From positions 22,430,492-22,494,491 of the forward strand of contig CM075194.1 of the NCBI GenBank assembly GCA_037577475.1: a stretch of 64,000 nucleotides of DNA, given 5' to 3'. The position numbers and the translations under genes were made by a program. Positions within the stretch are counted from its first letter, which is position 1. Every line of letters starts with the position of its first letter. This document shows positions 22,875-33,669 of the stretch, piece by piece. Under the pieces are notes generated by a model. That model was not told the origin of the DNA. It searched no databases and worked only from the letters and a program-made list of their open reading frames with translations. Source of the DNA: Chaunax sp. Z400 (lineage: Eukaryota > Chordata > Actinopteri > Lophiiformes > Chaunacidae).

Positions 22875-24528
22875 TGTGGCAGCGTTTGAGTTCGCACTGG
22901 GTGCCCTATTGAGTCTGGCACTCTCAAAAGTTCTATCGTCTTCGTTCCCGCTGACTGCCGCTATCGCCTGGCTCTCAAGCACTGCTATTCTCTCTATAGC
23001 GTGGCTATACTATCCTTTGTGTTGCTGTTGGAGGGTATGCAATGCTAAAGCCCAGCAATCACCAACACTGCACATTCACGGAGCTGAGAGTTCACAGTAA
23101 CCTACACTTCCTGGATAGAAACTACTGTTTAACAACAGCTAAAATTAACACTTGCGTGTAAAAAGGAATCCAGGAAGCACAACTTTATCATTGAGCAATG
23201 ACAAGAGGCATAAGACTTTAAAGTCTTACAACAAGTCAATGTATCATTAACTCTCACTCGCTAGTTACAATAATTTTAGCCTTAAAGGAAACTATCACAA
23301 TGTTTCTCACTGTGAATGGTAGTTGAAGCACCGTAGTGTCCCAATGCCTTAGGCAAAACAGCTTCTATGAGCTATGGCTAATGGCTAGCAAGGCTAAAGG
23401 CTAAAGGCTAACTAGCTTCTATTTATCTTAGCAACGGCACAACGGTCAAGTATCCTGGATTATTTCTTGAGTACCACAGGAAAACACAACAGAAGCGTCG
23501 CTAAGCTTTTCAGCTATTTGTATGCTATGCTAACTCTTTTTAGCATCAGACTATTTCAAAAGGAACATCAACACCGTTGCTGTATTACAGCAAAGGTTCA
23601 AAGCATCAGCCTATTTCTGTTAGGCTTGCGCAGCTTAAGCTAAAGGCTAAAAGCTTAAGCCAATATATTCAACACGGTCAGAACTCAAATAGCTTCACCA
23701 GGGGGAGCTATTACTCAAACCGCCATTTTGGAAAAGGGGGGTATGATTACGCAATGACGACACGTGCGGACGTCACTAGGCTCCACCTACTGTATGGCTC
23801 GCGCTGACTCTGTGTTTTCTCCTCAGACAGCGCTGGGAGAGCAGAGGAAGCACATCAACAGTTTCTCAACAAAGTTTATCAGCACACAATTTTTGGTTCC
23901 ACGATCGACACGTGGCTACCCTAAGCACTTTGCTACGCAACTTTCTGACTTTTAAGCAACTGAACAAAATCTTCGCTCGGTGACGGTACTACTTGGGTTG
24001 CAATCTTGCAACCAAAACACGCTTTATCTTTAAGCGTTATAATAAACCCTTACACTGATTTACTCAGCCTGTCCTAGCGGTTAGGAAGCTCATCTAACTT
24101 AGAACAAAAGGGGGGATACCAGTGTGTCTCTGCTGGAAACTCGCAGCCAGAGAGTCTTTGTATCCGGCTCAATATAGATACGGGATTTCTTCGCCGTATC
24201 TGGGGAGCCCGGGCCTTACAAATTATTTAAACTAATACATGTACCGAATTTTACGTAGCGCTGATTCTCACAGTTTCCTCACAAGTATACTCATCGGTAT
24301 AGTTGGGTATGCACACACATCTGTTTTCCACTCGGCGGTGGCAAGAGTTTCGCGCAGCGGCGAACAAGGAAAGAAAGGAAGAAAGTTGCTCAAAGAAAGA
24401 AAGGAGGAAAGTTGCTCAAGTCCTAATGCTACTCCATGACAAGTTCTGCTCGTGTTAATCAGAGTTTGTTCAAACAAAAGACTAAATTTCGCTGTGTTTT
24501 TGACTAGGAACCTTAGTGTGAACCTAGG
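22875..24528 (-). other. 5' leader of the retrovirus
   Basis: This is about 1.65 kb between the primer binding site and the gag ATG, long for a retroviral leader. It contains a short ggctaaag tandem repetition near 23378-23416 and no convincing coding frame. Packaging and splice signals would be expected here, but I cannot point to them. Confidence 0.5.
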
Positions 24529-24545
24529 CCTCACACGGGGCACCA
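24529..24545 (-). promoter_or_regulatory. Primer binding site, probably tRNA-Met
   Basis: The minus strand reads TGGTGCCCCGTGTGAGG eight bases after the 5' LTR. It begins with TGG (complement of CCA) and matches, from memory, the 3' end of an elongator methionine tRNA (CCTCACACGGGGCACCA). Together with the LTR ends it fixes the transcription direction as minus. Confidence 0.7.
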
Positions 24546-24553
24546 AAATAAGC

Positions 24554-26464
24554 TGTAGGGTTAAAAGGGGTTAACGATAATAATTATGATCAAAATGATC
24601 ATATATTAATTATCGTATTATAAAGCTATTAATTAATCAGGTAGGGTTATGAAAGAATACCTCGAGGAGCACCACCTTCCTAAAGCTATATCCTTAAGGT
24701 CGGAAGGATTCCTTAAGAAAGCTGTAAATATAACCCAGATTAATTAATTACTAAATAATAGCGTTCAATCAGTCTCAAATGAAGGAAGTCGAGTCCTCTA
24801 TCGCAAGAACTAATGATTCCAGTCATCAACACAGAAACTTGGTCTAAGAGAATCTACTTTATTATCAAAGATAATCTAACACAGCACAGGGAACAAACTA
24901 AAACTAAATTCAACATAGGATGATAACAGAAAGATAGTCAAAATGAGATCGGAGTGAAAGAGAGAAAATAAGACATAACTATAACAAGGCGAGATGATAG
25001 CGTGGTGATGTGAACCAAACTAAAGGGGGTCTAAGGGAAGTTTGAAGGGAAACTAAATTAGGTAAATTGTGGATCGTAATGCCAGATCAGCTATGACGCT
25101 TTCCAAGACACAGAGATGTTCGGGTTAGCTTACTTCTCAGCCGGTCTCCGGGTAGGGACGAAAGCACGCTTTGGCGAGTTATCAGGAGGGGTCACCGACC
25201 GGATACTCGCGGAGGATGCTGTTCGAAGTCCACCGGATCCTGGTCCCGAATCTCGGATGTTGGAGGGTCGCGTCGTCGCTGGCTGGCGGCTTTGTGAACT
25301 TCGGACCTGACGGCCGTGTTCAGCTCGGCCGTGCTTGACGGCGGTGGAGCGAGTTAAGCGGTAATACAGCTCGAAGAGGGGCTTAGTGAATTACTCAGGC
25401 GTGAGTGATCCACAGGTGAGCTTCCAATAATTTAGTTGAAGTGCAGAACTTCAATTCTTAGCTGAAATTGTAGGAGAGGAATGCTATCTAACTGTATGAG
25501 CTAAGTCCTAAAGAAAAGGGAAAAGAAGTCTCTTCTGCTGCGGCAGGAGGGCACGGGCTTATCCACGGAGTCACGGGGATCTCCGCGTTCAGGAGTCAGA
25601 GTTCATGTCAGGTGGAGGTAGGAGCAAGCGGAGCAAGAGGACGAGCGGCTTCGCGCCGTGGCTTTTGAATCCTCACAGCTGCCGGAAGTAAGGGCGTGTC
25701 CTATGTTACTGTAAGATACGAGGTCACATCACCAGCTGACATAGAAACAATAGGCGAGACATCTGAGTCTCTCCACTAGAAGGAGGCATCAAAGCACACA
25801 TGCAATAAACATGAACTCAAAGGGACACAGGAAGAAAATCATCACTATGTGCTCATCAAATTCAAGACAAGAAACATATTACAAAAGGAGTAAAACACAC
25901 AACGATAAGGGGAATATCAGAAATGATCCATCAGAACATGTTACAGAGTTCAGCTTCCCAGAAATCATGCTTACACAGTCATGAACACATTTCTTCTCTT
26001 GCTTCCGTGATGAGAGGAAGAGGAGAAGAGGCAGGAGGTATGGTGAACATTTTGGCATGGAGGGTAGGTTGGATTGTCAGATTTTTATTAATTCATTGAT
26101 TCCCAGTTTCTGAACCCATGCAGGGTTTTGGATCCTGTGGTTTGGAACAGAAAGCAGTCTCATGGTCTCCTGAGTTGCAGACTGACACCCTGGTGTGTCT
26201 CTGGTACTCAGCAAGGGGTCAGGAGGGGTGAGACCAGGTCCTCTTTGATATGTTAAGGGAAGGCAAATGTTGTGTGGGTACAGACCCCAAGTTGTGATTA
26301 CGGGTGTTATCTTTATGTGAATTGTGGGGTTGTAACTCCACAATGGTGAGCAGATGGTTGATCAAAGCGAATGACCATGTTTGATCATCCAGGCAAGGCG
26401 GAACCACAGCTGAAGTCGCAAGGCATGGTGAGGTGGAGGTCGACTGACCTACCCTCACCCTACA
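24554..26464 (-). repeat. 5' LTR, 1911 bp
   Basis: Same ends (TGTAGGGT...ACCCTACA) and the same internal sequence as the LTR at 16572-18482. It is followed by the GACA duplication at 26465-26468. It should contain the element's promoter, reading leftwards. A promoter here would run antisense across the first part of the split SLC7 exon. Confidence 0.92.
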
Positions 26465-26468
26465 GACA

Positions 26469-27089
26469 CATGGTGAGAAACTCTCTACTTTATGAATATG
26501 TTATATCTGAGCCAGTCAAAGAATACGACCTAATGGAATGGTTGAAAAAACACTCACTATAGGCTTAAAAATCACAGTCTTTACTGGGATCAGGGGTCTG
26601 TTTCATAAAGCAATCTTATCAAATAAGACAGGCTTTTGCTGGTTAGTCTGGCTTATTTTCACTTGATTAAGATCTATAATAGTTTAAGCTCAGTTACTAT
26701 GAAAACATATGCTGGGAAACTAGCCTGGTCAGGGGCAGTCAGGCTAACTGTCAGGCTAAGCCTCAGCTGTTGTTTAACCAGAGTTCCTGAGACACTGACC
26801 TGAGAGGAAAGAGGTGATTTTACCACTGACTCTCTGGTGTGCTGTCATAATATTTGACTTTAATAACCACAATCAGTCAGAAAATTAAAGTTTAGAAAAA
26901 ATCCAATAGGCTACATAAAAATAATACATTACTTATATAATCTCTCCTATATCTGTCCTTCACTGGAGAATGTAAATGACTTGACGTTGCCTGGAAAAGT
27001 CTCACTTTATACCACTTGCTATACACTGTTTACCAACGCTGAACAAGGAGACTGCTGCACATGGTCCTTATAGCCACTGTCAAAGATAG

Positions 27090-27180
<91 letters not shown>

Positions 27181-27364
27181 GACACACAGGCAGGAAGTCT
27201 GAGAAGAGAGGATAAGTGAGGAACAAACTAGAAGAGAAAACATATGAGATGATCTGACTGTTCAATCAAAATGTCCTTTGGTTAATTTGTGAAATGAAAT
27301 GTGTCATAATATATGTTGGATTGTTAAGTGTAAGATGGTTTTCAGACTTATGTTTTTTTTGTAG
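26469..27364 (+). other. Rest of split SLC7 exon and the following intron
   Basis: Bases 26469-26472 (CATG) complete the HM codons of the interrupted exon and are followed directly by the donor GTGAGA. The rest is intron up to the GTAG acceptor at 27364. It contains one long tetranucleotide repeat. Confidence 0.75.
27086..27181 (+). repeat. (TATC)n microsatellite
   Basis: About 24 perfect tetranucleotide units lie within the SLC7 intron. The tract length is likely to vary between individuals. Confidence 0.95.
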
Positions 27365-28024
27365 CCAGATATTCTGGCCATGGTTCATGTCCACAGACTG
27401 ACTCCATCTCCAGCGCTGATCTTCACCACTGTTGTCTCTCTGTTGGTGTTGATCCCTGGAGACTTTCAGAGTATTGTCAACTTCTTCAGGTGAAAGCTGG
27501 GTCTGCTTTGGATGTATTTTCTCCTTATTACTTGTACAAAGGATTTACAGCCTGTTTTGTATTCGTCTGACATTCCTCTTCTTTGCTGTTGTTAGTTTCA
27601 CTGCCTGGTTTTTCTATGCCATCACCCTGTCTGGACTCCTCTACCTCAAGATTAGGAAGCCACACCTCCCCAGACCATACAAGGTCGGTGTGAAACACAT
27701 ACATTCCCATAAAACATCATCATGACCACAGATTTGTCTTTTATTGAAACACTAGATGAGAATTAGCTTGTGTTCTTCCCTTCCTCTCTACAGGTCCCCA
27801 TTATCCTCCCCATACTGGTCATCATTGCTGCAATATTTCTTGTGCTGGCACCCATCATAGATGATCCTCAGATTGAATACCTCTATGTGACTTTATTTAT
27901 CTTAAGTGGAGCTATTATCTATGTACCCCTAATCCATTACAAACTCTGCCCAGGACTGTTGACCAAGTTAACAGTGTTTCTGCAGGTATTCCTAGAGGTT
28001 GCCCCAGGAGAGAAAAATCTGTGA
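27365..28024 (+). CDS. Last three exons of an SLC7A9/SLC7A13-like amino-acid transporter
   Basis: The exons are 27365-27489, 27596-27683 and 27794-28024, with clean GT/AG sites and consistent phase. They encode PDILAMVHVHRLTPSPAL, four hydrophobic membrane segments, the loop RKPHLPRPYKVP and a C-terminus with a FLEVAP motif before the stop at 28022-28024. Arrangement and motifs fit the C-terminal third of the cystine/basic amino-acid exchanger light chain (b0,+AT, SLC7A9) or the related SLC7A13; I cannot decide which. An AATAAA at 28038-28043 lies just after the stop. The exons look intact, but the preceding exon is split by a retrovirus and the 5' two thirds of the gene are absent from the window. 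Confidence 0.85.
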
Positions 28025-28037
28025 TTTAGGCTGAAAA

Positions 28038-28043
28038 AATAAA
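28038..28043 (+). terminator. Polyadenylation signal of the SLC7-like gene
   Basis: AATAAA lies 14 bases after the stop codon. This is very close, but it is the only canonical signal nearby. Confidence 0.5.
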
Positions 28044-28439
28044 GACTTTTTTCCAGTTTAAATGTTTGTGCCTTGTTTACTAAACTGGTTTTGCATTTCA
28101 CCCATTAAACATTGTAGTTTACATTCAATATTTGCTTATTACTCCATCCAACTTATTTCTATGACTGCACACACAGATTTGCAGGAGGGAGTAGGTAACT
28201 ACAACCTGCCTGTAAAAAGGGAAATCATAGGAAGAAAAACTAATCAGAAATTATTCATAAATTGGGATGTTCGTCTCAATGTCTCTGTGTTGGAGTCATC
28301 TGATGTGTTCTCTTTGTACATTATTAATGATTTATTAACAGAACAGATGTAAAAAATAAATGTAATTCAGAAAAATCTATTCAAAATCTGCAGCATCTGT
28401 GTGTATCCCACGCCAAAACATCTTGCAGAAATATCCTTT

Positions 28440-29720
28440 TTATCCAGTTTTTAGTCACATTTTTACTTTTTTTTTGTTAGATCTTAGTGTTTTGGACCAT
28501 ATTTTTTAACTGGATGAAGGATTTTAGTCATCGGACGACTGGATTTTAAGTTATCAATAAATCAAGCCAAGCAAATGGGAGTGGCTCCCTGAACACTTCC
28601 AGAGAAATACAGATTCTTAACTTGTGAATCTCTACGGATTTCTTGGCTAAAATACAATGGCTCCACTTACCTTGTCATCGGGCTGCGAGAGTTTTGTCTC
28701 TCTAAGTACGAAGATCGCAGAGTTGGAACAGAGAATTTCAATGCTCTACATCATTCAGGACACTGAGAGATACTCGGACAATATCATCCCCGGCCCTACA
28801 AAAAGCACCGCCACCGGTGCAAAAGAGCCGACTTACACTGTTCCCTACACTGCTGATGCTGCTTCGGCTGCATGTGGCATCATCACCTCTCCTTCGCGCT
28901 GCTGCCAGTGCAACGCCCACAGCTTCTGCACACTCTCCTCCACAAGCCTCCGACAACACTGATTATAGGGGACTCGATTATAAAGAAGGTGAGAGTTAGA
29001 AAGACTCATACTCTCTGTCTTCCCGGCACCAAAGTCCGAACACTTAAAATGCGATTTTGCCCACCTGTTTAATAGTCTTAAATTATTTAACAATAAACTT
29101 TACATTTCTGGATGACTTCCCAGGTTTGGCCATGAAATGGGGTGTCTCAGCAGGCCACTTAGCTTGAATTCTTGGCGTGTGGTGTGGGCTTTATTGACAA
29201 CTTAAGTGTTTTCAGGGAACAAGGGGAACTTTTTGGCCCAGATGGGCTCCACCCCAACAAAGCTGGTGGTCAGATTCTTTCTGCAAACTTAACATTTGAA
29301 ATCCTCTCATGACTGTTTACAGAGCACACATCCACTCCAAGTGTGATGAATTTTCCATTTTCTGTCATGAAAAAGGTTTACATATTAGAGACAATATATC
29401 ATCTTCCTGCAGAATTTCATCTAGTCCTTTTTCATCCTCACATCATCTTACTGCCACAAGCTCAATGTCTACATTTATACCTGTTAACTCCACTGACCTG
29501 GATAAAGTTATTCAAAGCTTAAAGTCCTGCACCTGTTCTCTGGATTGGATCCCTAAATCCCAATCCCTAATTTTTCAAGTCCATTTCTCATTGTTTAAGA
29601 AATGACCTATTATTAATAGCTCACCTCAGACTGGCATTTTCCCTGTTTCTCTAAAGCGTGCAATAAAAAAACAACCTAGATCCATCGGTAATCAGTAATT
29701 ACAGACAAATTTCTAAACCT
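28440..29720 (+). mobile_element. Decayed LINE with SGNH-esterase-type ORF1
   Basis: Starting at 28657 an open frame gives CESFVSLSTKIAELEQRIS, typical of the start of fish LINE ORF1 proteins. Near 28963-29030 another frame gives IIGDSIIKKVRV, and near 29250 GPDGLHPNKAGGQ. These two motifs (GDS and DGxHPN) are the catalytic blocks of the SGNH hydrolase domain found in ORF1 of several LINE clades. Near 29490-29560 VNSTDLDKVIQSLKSCTCSLDW resembles the start of the reverse-transcriptase domain. Frameshifts and deletions between the pieces show a dead, internally shortened copy. Confidence 0.65.
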
Positions 29721-29770
29721 CTGTTTTTAAGGAAAAAAAGTTGTATAAAAACAACTACATGAAACTCCAT

Positions 29771-30031
29771 GCAATAATTCACCAAAGTGCAATAATTCAC
29801 CAAAGTGCAATAATTCTATGCAATAATTCACCAAAGTGCAATTATTCACCAAAGTGCAATAATTCTATGCAATAATTCACCAAAGTGCAATAATTCTATG
29901 CAATAATTCACCAAAGTGCAATAATTCTATGCAATAATTCACCAAAGTGCAATAATTCTATGCAATAATTCATCAAAGTGCAATAATTCACCAAAGTGCA
30001 ATAATTCTATGCAATAATTCACCAAAGTGAA
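29771..30031 (+). repeat. Minisatellite with two alternating short units
   Basis: Units caataattcaccaaagtg and caataattctatg alternate about a dozen times. The same array appears in reverse orientation at the right end of the window (from about 63945) and marks the outer part of the inverted repeat. Confidence 0.9.
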
Positions 30032-30262
30032 TATATTTATCAACTGTGCAATATATTTATACAGAACATATGTCCATTTATAGTGCAATTTTCTGATTTG
30101 TCCATTCACATTTATGTCCATTTACAGTGTACAATTACATTCATGCCTATTTACAGTACAATATTGTTAAATTCTCTGCTGCATATACCATGTAAATTGT
30201 GTCATGTAATATTGTTATTGTCGTGCCACTAGGCCTGTAAATAGTCTTGATATTTTTGATAT

Positions 30263-31912
30263 AAAAAAATCACCACCCTGTCCCTCACAACTCTCCAGGT
30301 GAGAGATCAGCTCAGGAAGATGAAGGCGAGGAAGGCTGCGGGTCCGGACGGCATCAGCTCCAGGCTCCTGAAGTCCTGCGCAGACCAGCTGTGTGGGATA
30401 GTTGAACACATGTTCAACCTGAGCCTGAAGCTGGAGAGAGTGCCACAGATGTGGAAAACATCCTGCGTGGTACCTGTCCCCAAGACTCCGCACCCCAAGG
30501 ACCTCAACAGCTACAGGCCGGTGGCTCTAACATCCCACCTGATGAAGACCCTGGAGCGGCTGGTCCTTGTTCATCTCCGCCCCCTGGTGAGCCCAGCGAT
30601 GGACCCGCTTCAGTTCGCCTACCAGCCTAGCATCGGGGTGGACGACGCCGTCATCTTCCTTCAACACCGAGCCCTCTCTCACCTGGAGAAGCCAGGAAGC
30701 ACTGTGAGAATCATGTTCTTTGATTTCTCCAGTGCTTTCAACACAATACAGCCTGTGCTTCTGAAGGACAAGCTGGAGCACACCAGTGTGGACCACCACC
30801 TCACATGCTGGATACTGGACTACCTCACCAACCGTCCACAGTATGTGAGGTCACGGGACTGTGTGTCCGACATGGTTGTCTGCAGTACGGGGGCCCCACA
30901 GGGAACGGTCCTGGCTCCGTTCCTCTTCACCCTCTACACTGCAGACTTCCACTACAACTCACCCACCTGTCACCTGCAGAAGTTCTCTGATGACTCTGCC
31001 ATCGTCGGTCTCATCACAGATGGGGACGACAGGGAATACAGAGGACTGACGCAGGACTTTGTGGACTGGTGCCAGCGGAACCAACTCCAGATCAACACGG
31101 TGAAAACCAAGGAACTGGTGGTTGATTTCCGCAGGCACACACACTCCCCCCCGGACCCAGTGAACATTCAGGGAACAGACATTGAGATGGTGACATCTTA
31201 CAAGTACCTGGGTGTTCACTTGAACAATAAACTGGACTGGACAGACAATACCACGGCACTTTATAGGAAAGGCCAGAGCAGACTCTATCTGCTCAGGAGA
31301 CTGAGGTCCTTTGGAGTGCGGGGAGCACTCCTCAAGACATTCTACGACACCGTGGTGGCATCAGCCATTTTTTATGGTGTGGTCTGCTGGGGCAGCGGCA
31401 TCTCAGTGTTGGATAGGAAAAGACTCGATAAACTGATAAGGAAGGCCAGCTCTGTCCTGGGATGCCCCCTGGACGCAGTGGAGGTGGTGGGAGGAAGGAG
31501 GATGACAACTAAGCTGTCATCCATAATGGACAATCACTCCCACCCGATGCGGGACCAAGTAATAGCACTGGAGAGCTGCTTCAGCGACAGGTTGCTTCAC
31601 CCAAAGTGCGTGAAGGAGCGCTTTCGCAAGTCTTTCCTTCCTGCAGCTGTTAGACTGTACAATCAGCACTGCTCCCAGTAGACCTAACTATTTGTAGTAC
31701 TTGTGTGAAATACTGAGACACTTTGCAATAGTATTGTTATTGTGAAATATTCTTGAGACACTTTACCCCCGTCCTTTATTGTACTGTATTTTCTTAAATA
31801 TTATTTCCCCTCCTCCTGCTGTGTTTTTCGTACACTGTGCTGCTGCAATAATGTAAATTTCCCCACTGTGGGACTAATAAAGGGATATCTTATCTTATCT
31901 TATCTTATCTTA
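30263..31912 (+). mobile_element. 5'-truncated LINE (L2/CR1/Rex1-like), left arm only
   Basis: The right arm reads straight through the corresponding site (gatatttttgatat next to cttgtgcacc, around 63690-63730), which gives an empty allele. The insert ends in a taatan-type signal and a short TTATC tandem tail (31889-31912), typical of L2/Rex-type retroposition. It begins in the middle of the reverse-transcriptase domain, as a truncated insertion would. Confidence 0.85.
30299..31681 (+). CDS. LINE reverse transcriptase, C-terminal 460 codons
   Basis: The open frame starts with LRKMKARKAAGPDGISSRLL (fingers region), followed by NSYRPVALTSHLMKTLERLV, the catalytic motif A block FFDFSSAFNTIQ, the STGAPQGTVLAPFLF block and motif C FSDDSAIVG with the two catalytic aspartates. 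After these come the thumb (YKYLGVHLNNKLDW) and the LINE-typical C-terminal part up to the stop at 31679-31681. The endonuclease and first reverse-transcriptase blocks are missing, so it cannot work alone. The absence of stops shows that the insertion is young. Confidence 0.9.
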   Translation: MRDQLRKMKARKAAGPDGISSRLLKSCADQLCGIVEHMFNLSLKLERVPQMWKTSCVVPVPKTPHPKDLNSYRPVALTSHLMKTLERLVLVHLRPLVSPAMDPLQFAYQPSIGVDDAVIFLQHRALSHLEKPGSTVRIMFFDFSSAFNTIQPVLLKDKLEHTSVDHHLTCWILDYLTNRPQYVRSRDCVSDMVVCSTGAPQGTVLAPFLFTLYTADFHYNSPTCHLQKFSDDSAIVGLITDGDDREYRGLTQDFVDWCQRNQLQINTVKTKELVVDFRRHTHSPPDPVNIQGTDIEMVTSYKYLGVHLNNKLDWTDNTTALYRKGQSRLYLLRRLRSFGVRGALLKTFYDTVVASAIFYGVVCWGSGISVLDRKRLDKLIRKASSVLGCPLDAVEVVGGRRMTTKLSSIMDNHSHPMRDQVIALESCFSDRLLHPKCVKERFRKSFLPAAVRLYNQHCSQ

Positions 31913-32008
31913 TAGCTTGTGCACCTTAAGGAGTTTGCCCTTTAATTTCATTGTACAGCGTATAATAACAATAAAGGCTTTCTATTCTTATTCTATTCTA
32001 CGATGCAA

Positions 32009-32752
32009 AGAGGAAACTGTATATAAACCAGACCCAGAAACGCCGCCGCCTTCACTGGGCCTGAGCTCATTTAAGATGGACTGAGGTGAAGTGGAAAACT
32101 GTCCTGTGGTCTGATGAGTCAACATTTGAAATTCTTTTTGGAAATCATGGCATGGGTAACCTGCACATTTGTGAAGGCATCAATGCTGAACGATGTAAAT
32201 GCATGTTTTGGAGCAATAGGTGCTTTTTCAGGGAAGGCCTTGCTTATTTCAGCAAGACAATGCCAAACCACACTCTGCACGTATTACAACAGCATGGCTG
32301 TGTAGTAAAAGAGTCTGGGTGCTAAACTGACCTGCCTGCAGTCCTGACTTGTCACCCATTGAAAATGTTTGGTGCATTATGAAACGTAAAATATGACAAA
32401 GTCGACCCCGAACTCTGGACCAGCTGAAGTCCTACATCTGGAAAGAATGGGAAAACAATCCACTTTAAAATTACATCACCTGTGTCCTCAGTTCCCAAAC
32501 GCTTACAGAGTGTGATGCAACACAGAGGTAAACATGAGCCTGTCCCAACTTTATGGAAACATGTTGCTGGCATCAAATTCTAAATGAAGATATAATTTTC
32601 AAAAACAATTTATTTTTTAGGTTTCAAAATTTGAAATGTTATCTGTGTGCTATTTTAATTACATGTGGGGTTTCAGTGATTTGCATATCATTGCATACAG
32701 TTTTTATTTACATTTTACACACGTCCCAACTTTTTTGGAAATGGGGTTGTAG
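32009..32752 (+). pseudogene. Tc1/mariner-superfamily transposase remnant, left copy
   Basis: WKTVLWSDESTFEI (32093 onwards) and, in another frame, LSPIENVWCIMK (about 32350-32385) are the second and third catalytic blocks of an IS630/Tc1/mariner DDE transposase. The 3' end carries the terminal sequence tcccaacttttttggaaatg near 32725-32745, a common fish mariner-type inverted repeat. Frameshifts make it inactive. The equivalent in the right arm is 62872-63610. Confidence 0.75.
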
Positions 32753-32993
32753 ATATGAGGCTGCTCCCAATTAATGTAATGTATTGGAAATAATTCTTCT
32801 AAATAATTTTATAATCAACAGCCAGAAACTCCAGGAATCCATCAAGACTAAACCATCAGTGGTGTTTCTACTATTCTGTCCACCACATATTTAAATAGAG
32901 GTGGATAAAATGTTGTTATTGTGCCCACTGAAGAACGTGAAGTAGCTCACATCACAGGAGAATTCATGCTATGGTGCAGTGGCAACTATTGAT

Positions 32994-33248
32994 TTAGGAC
33001 AAAAGTAATCTGAATACAATCAATATTAGTATCAGAATGTTTATTAGTAACAATAGTGATACATTAGTGATAAGAACATTCCAAATTGATACTGTATCTG
33101 TATTATTGCTTTTAAATGCTGCTGTGGTGCAGTTCCTCACTGGGACCACTGGGGGCAGTAAACACTCATCACAGTTGTCTGCTGGTGGTGAACAACCTCT
33201 GATATAAAACAGTCCAAACACTGTTTCTAATATTGAGTAAATAGACAT
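32994..33248 (-). other. 84-codon open frame in the 3' UTR of the left IRG gene
   Basis: The frame encodes a cysteine-containing N-terminal half and a strongly hydrophobic C-terminal segment (VSLLLLINILILILIVFRLL). The protein is identical in the right arm (62365-62619). It lies about 420 bases after the IRG stop and on the same strand, and a polyadenylation signal (AATAAA, 33045-33040) overlaps its end, so it most likely sits in the IRG 3' UTR. Identity can be explained by the recent duplication alone, so coding is unproven. Confidence 0.3.
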
Positions 33249-33669
33249 GACATGTTTTAATGTCTCTTAATGTTTACTAACATGTTGATCATCAAACTAT
33301 GAAAACTTAAAACATCAACATAAAACATTTCACAACAAAAAGCAGATTTCTGACCATTAATGAAGAATTTTATCTGAAGACTCAAACATGATAGAAAAAT
33401 CCAGAGAGAAACATCATATCAGTAACATATCATAACAGAAACAATGTTTAAAAAAGATATTCCATCCTGTATTAGGAGGAGGCATCTTTAATATGTTTAT
33501 AAAATGTTTATATTGTTAGATTTCAAAAAGATACCTCCAAATATAATTGGTTGGTCACCTGATGCATATTTGCTAAAATGTGCAGCTGGAATACAAAACT
33601 ACGATTCTAAGATTACCCAATGCACCTGTAAATGAGCCATCGAACACTATTGTCATTCACCTTACAAAA

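Larger units (their letters stand above)
16572..26464 (-). mobile_element. Non-autonomous endogenous retrovirus / LTR retroelement
   Basis: The 9893-bp element is oriented on the minus strand, antisense to the SLC7 gene. Its order in transcription direction is 5' LTR (26464-24554), primer binding site, long leader, gag-pro frame (22874-19554), env remnants (19478-18766), purine tract, 3' LTR (18482-16572). The two LTRs showed no difference in any stretch I compared, so insertion is recent. No reverse transcriptase, RNase H or integrase frame exists between the gag-pro stop and the env leader. Mobilisation must therefore have depended on proteins from a related complete element. The gag lacks CCHC knuckles. 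The family within retroviruses or related LTR elements is not resolved. Confidence 0.88.

Noticed and set aside
19603..23100. Plus-strand frames opposite gag-pro
   Set aside because: They are shadows of the long minus-strand frame, with codon usage forced by it.
23577..23955. Frames in the retroviral leader
   Set aside because: Wrong strand relative to the element and no protein-like motifs.
29771..30031. Regularly alternating repeat that could suggest a CRISPR-like array
   Set aside because: Eukaryotic context; the units are contiguous or alternate with one fixed short unit, without unique spacers. It is a minisatellite.
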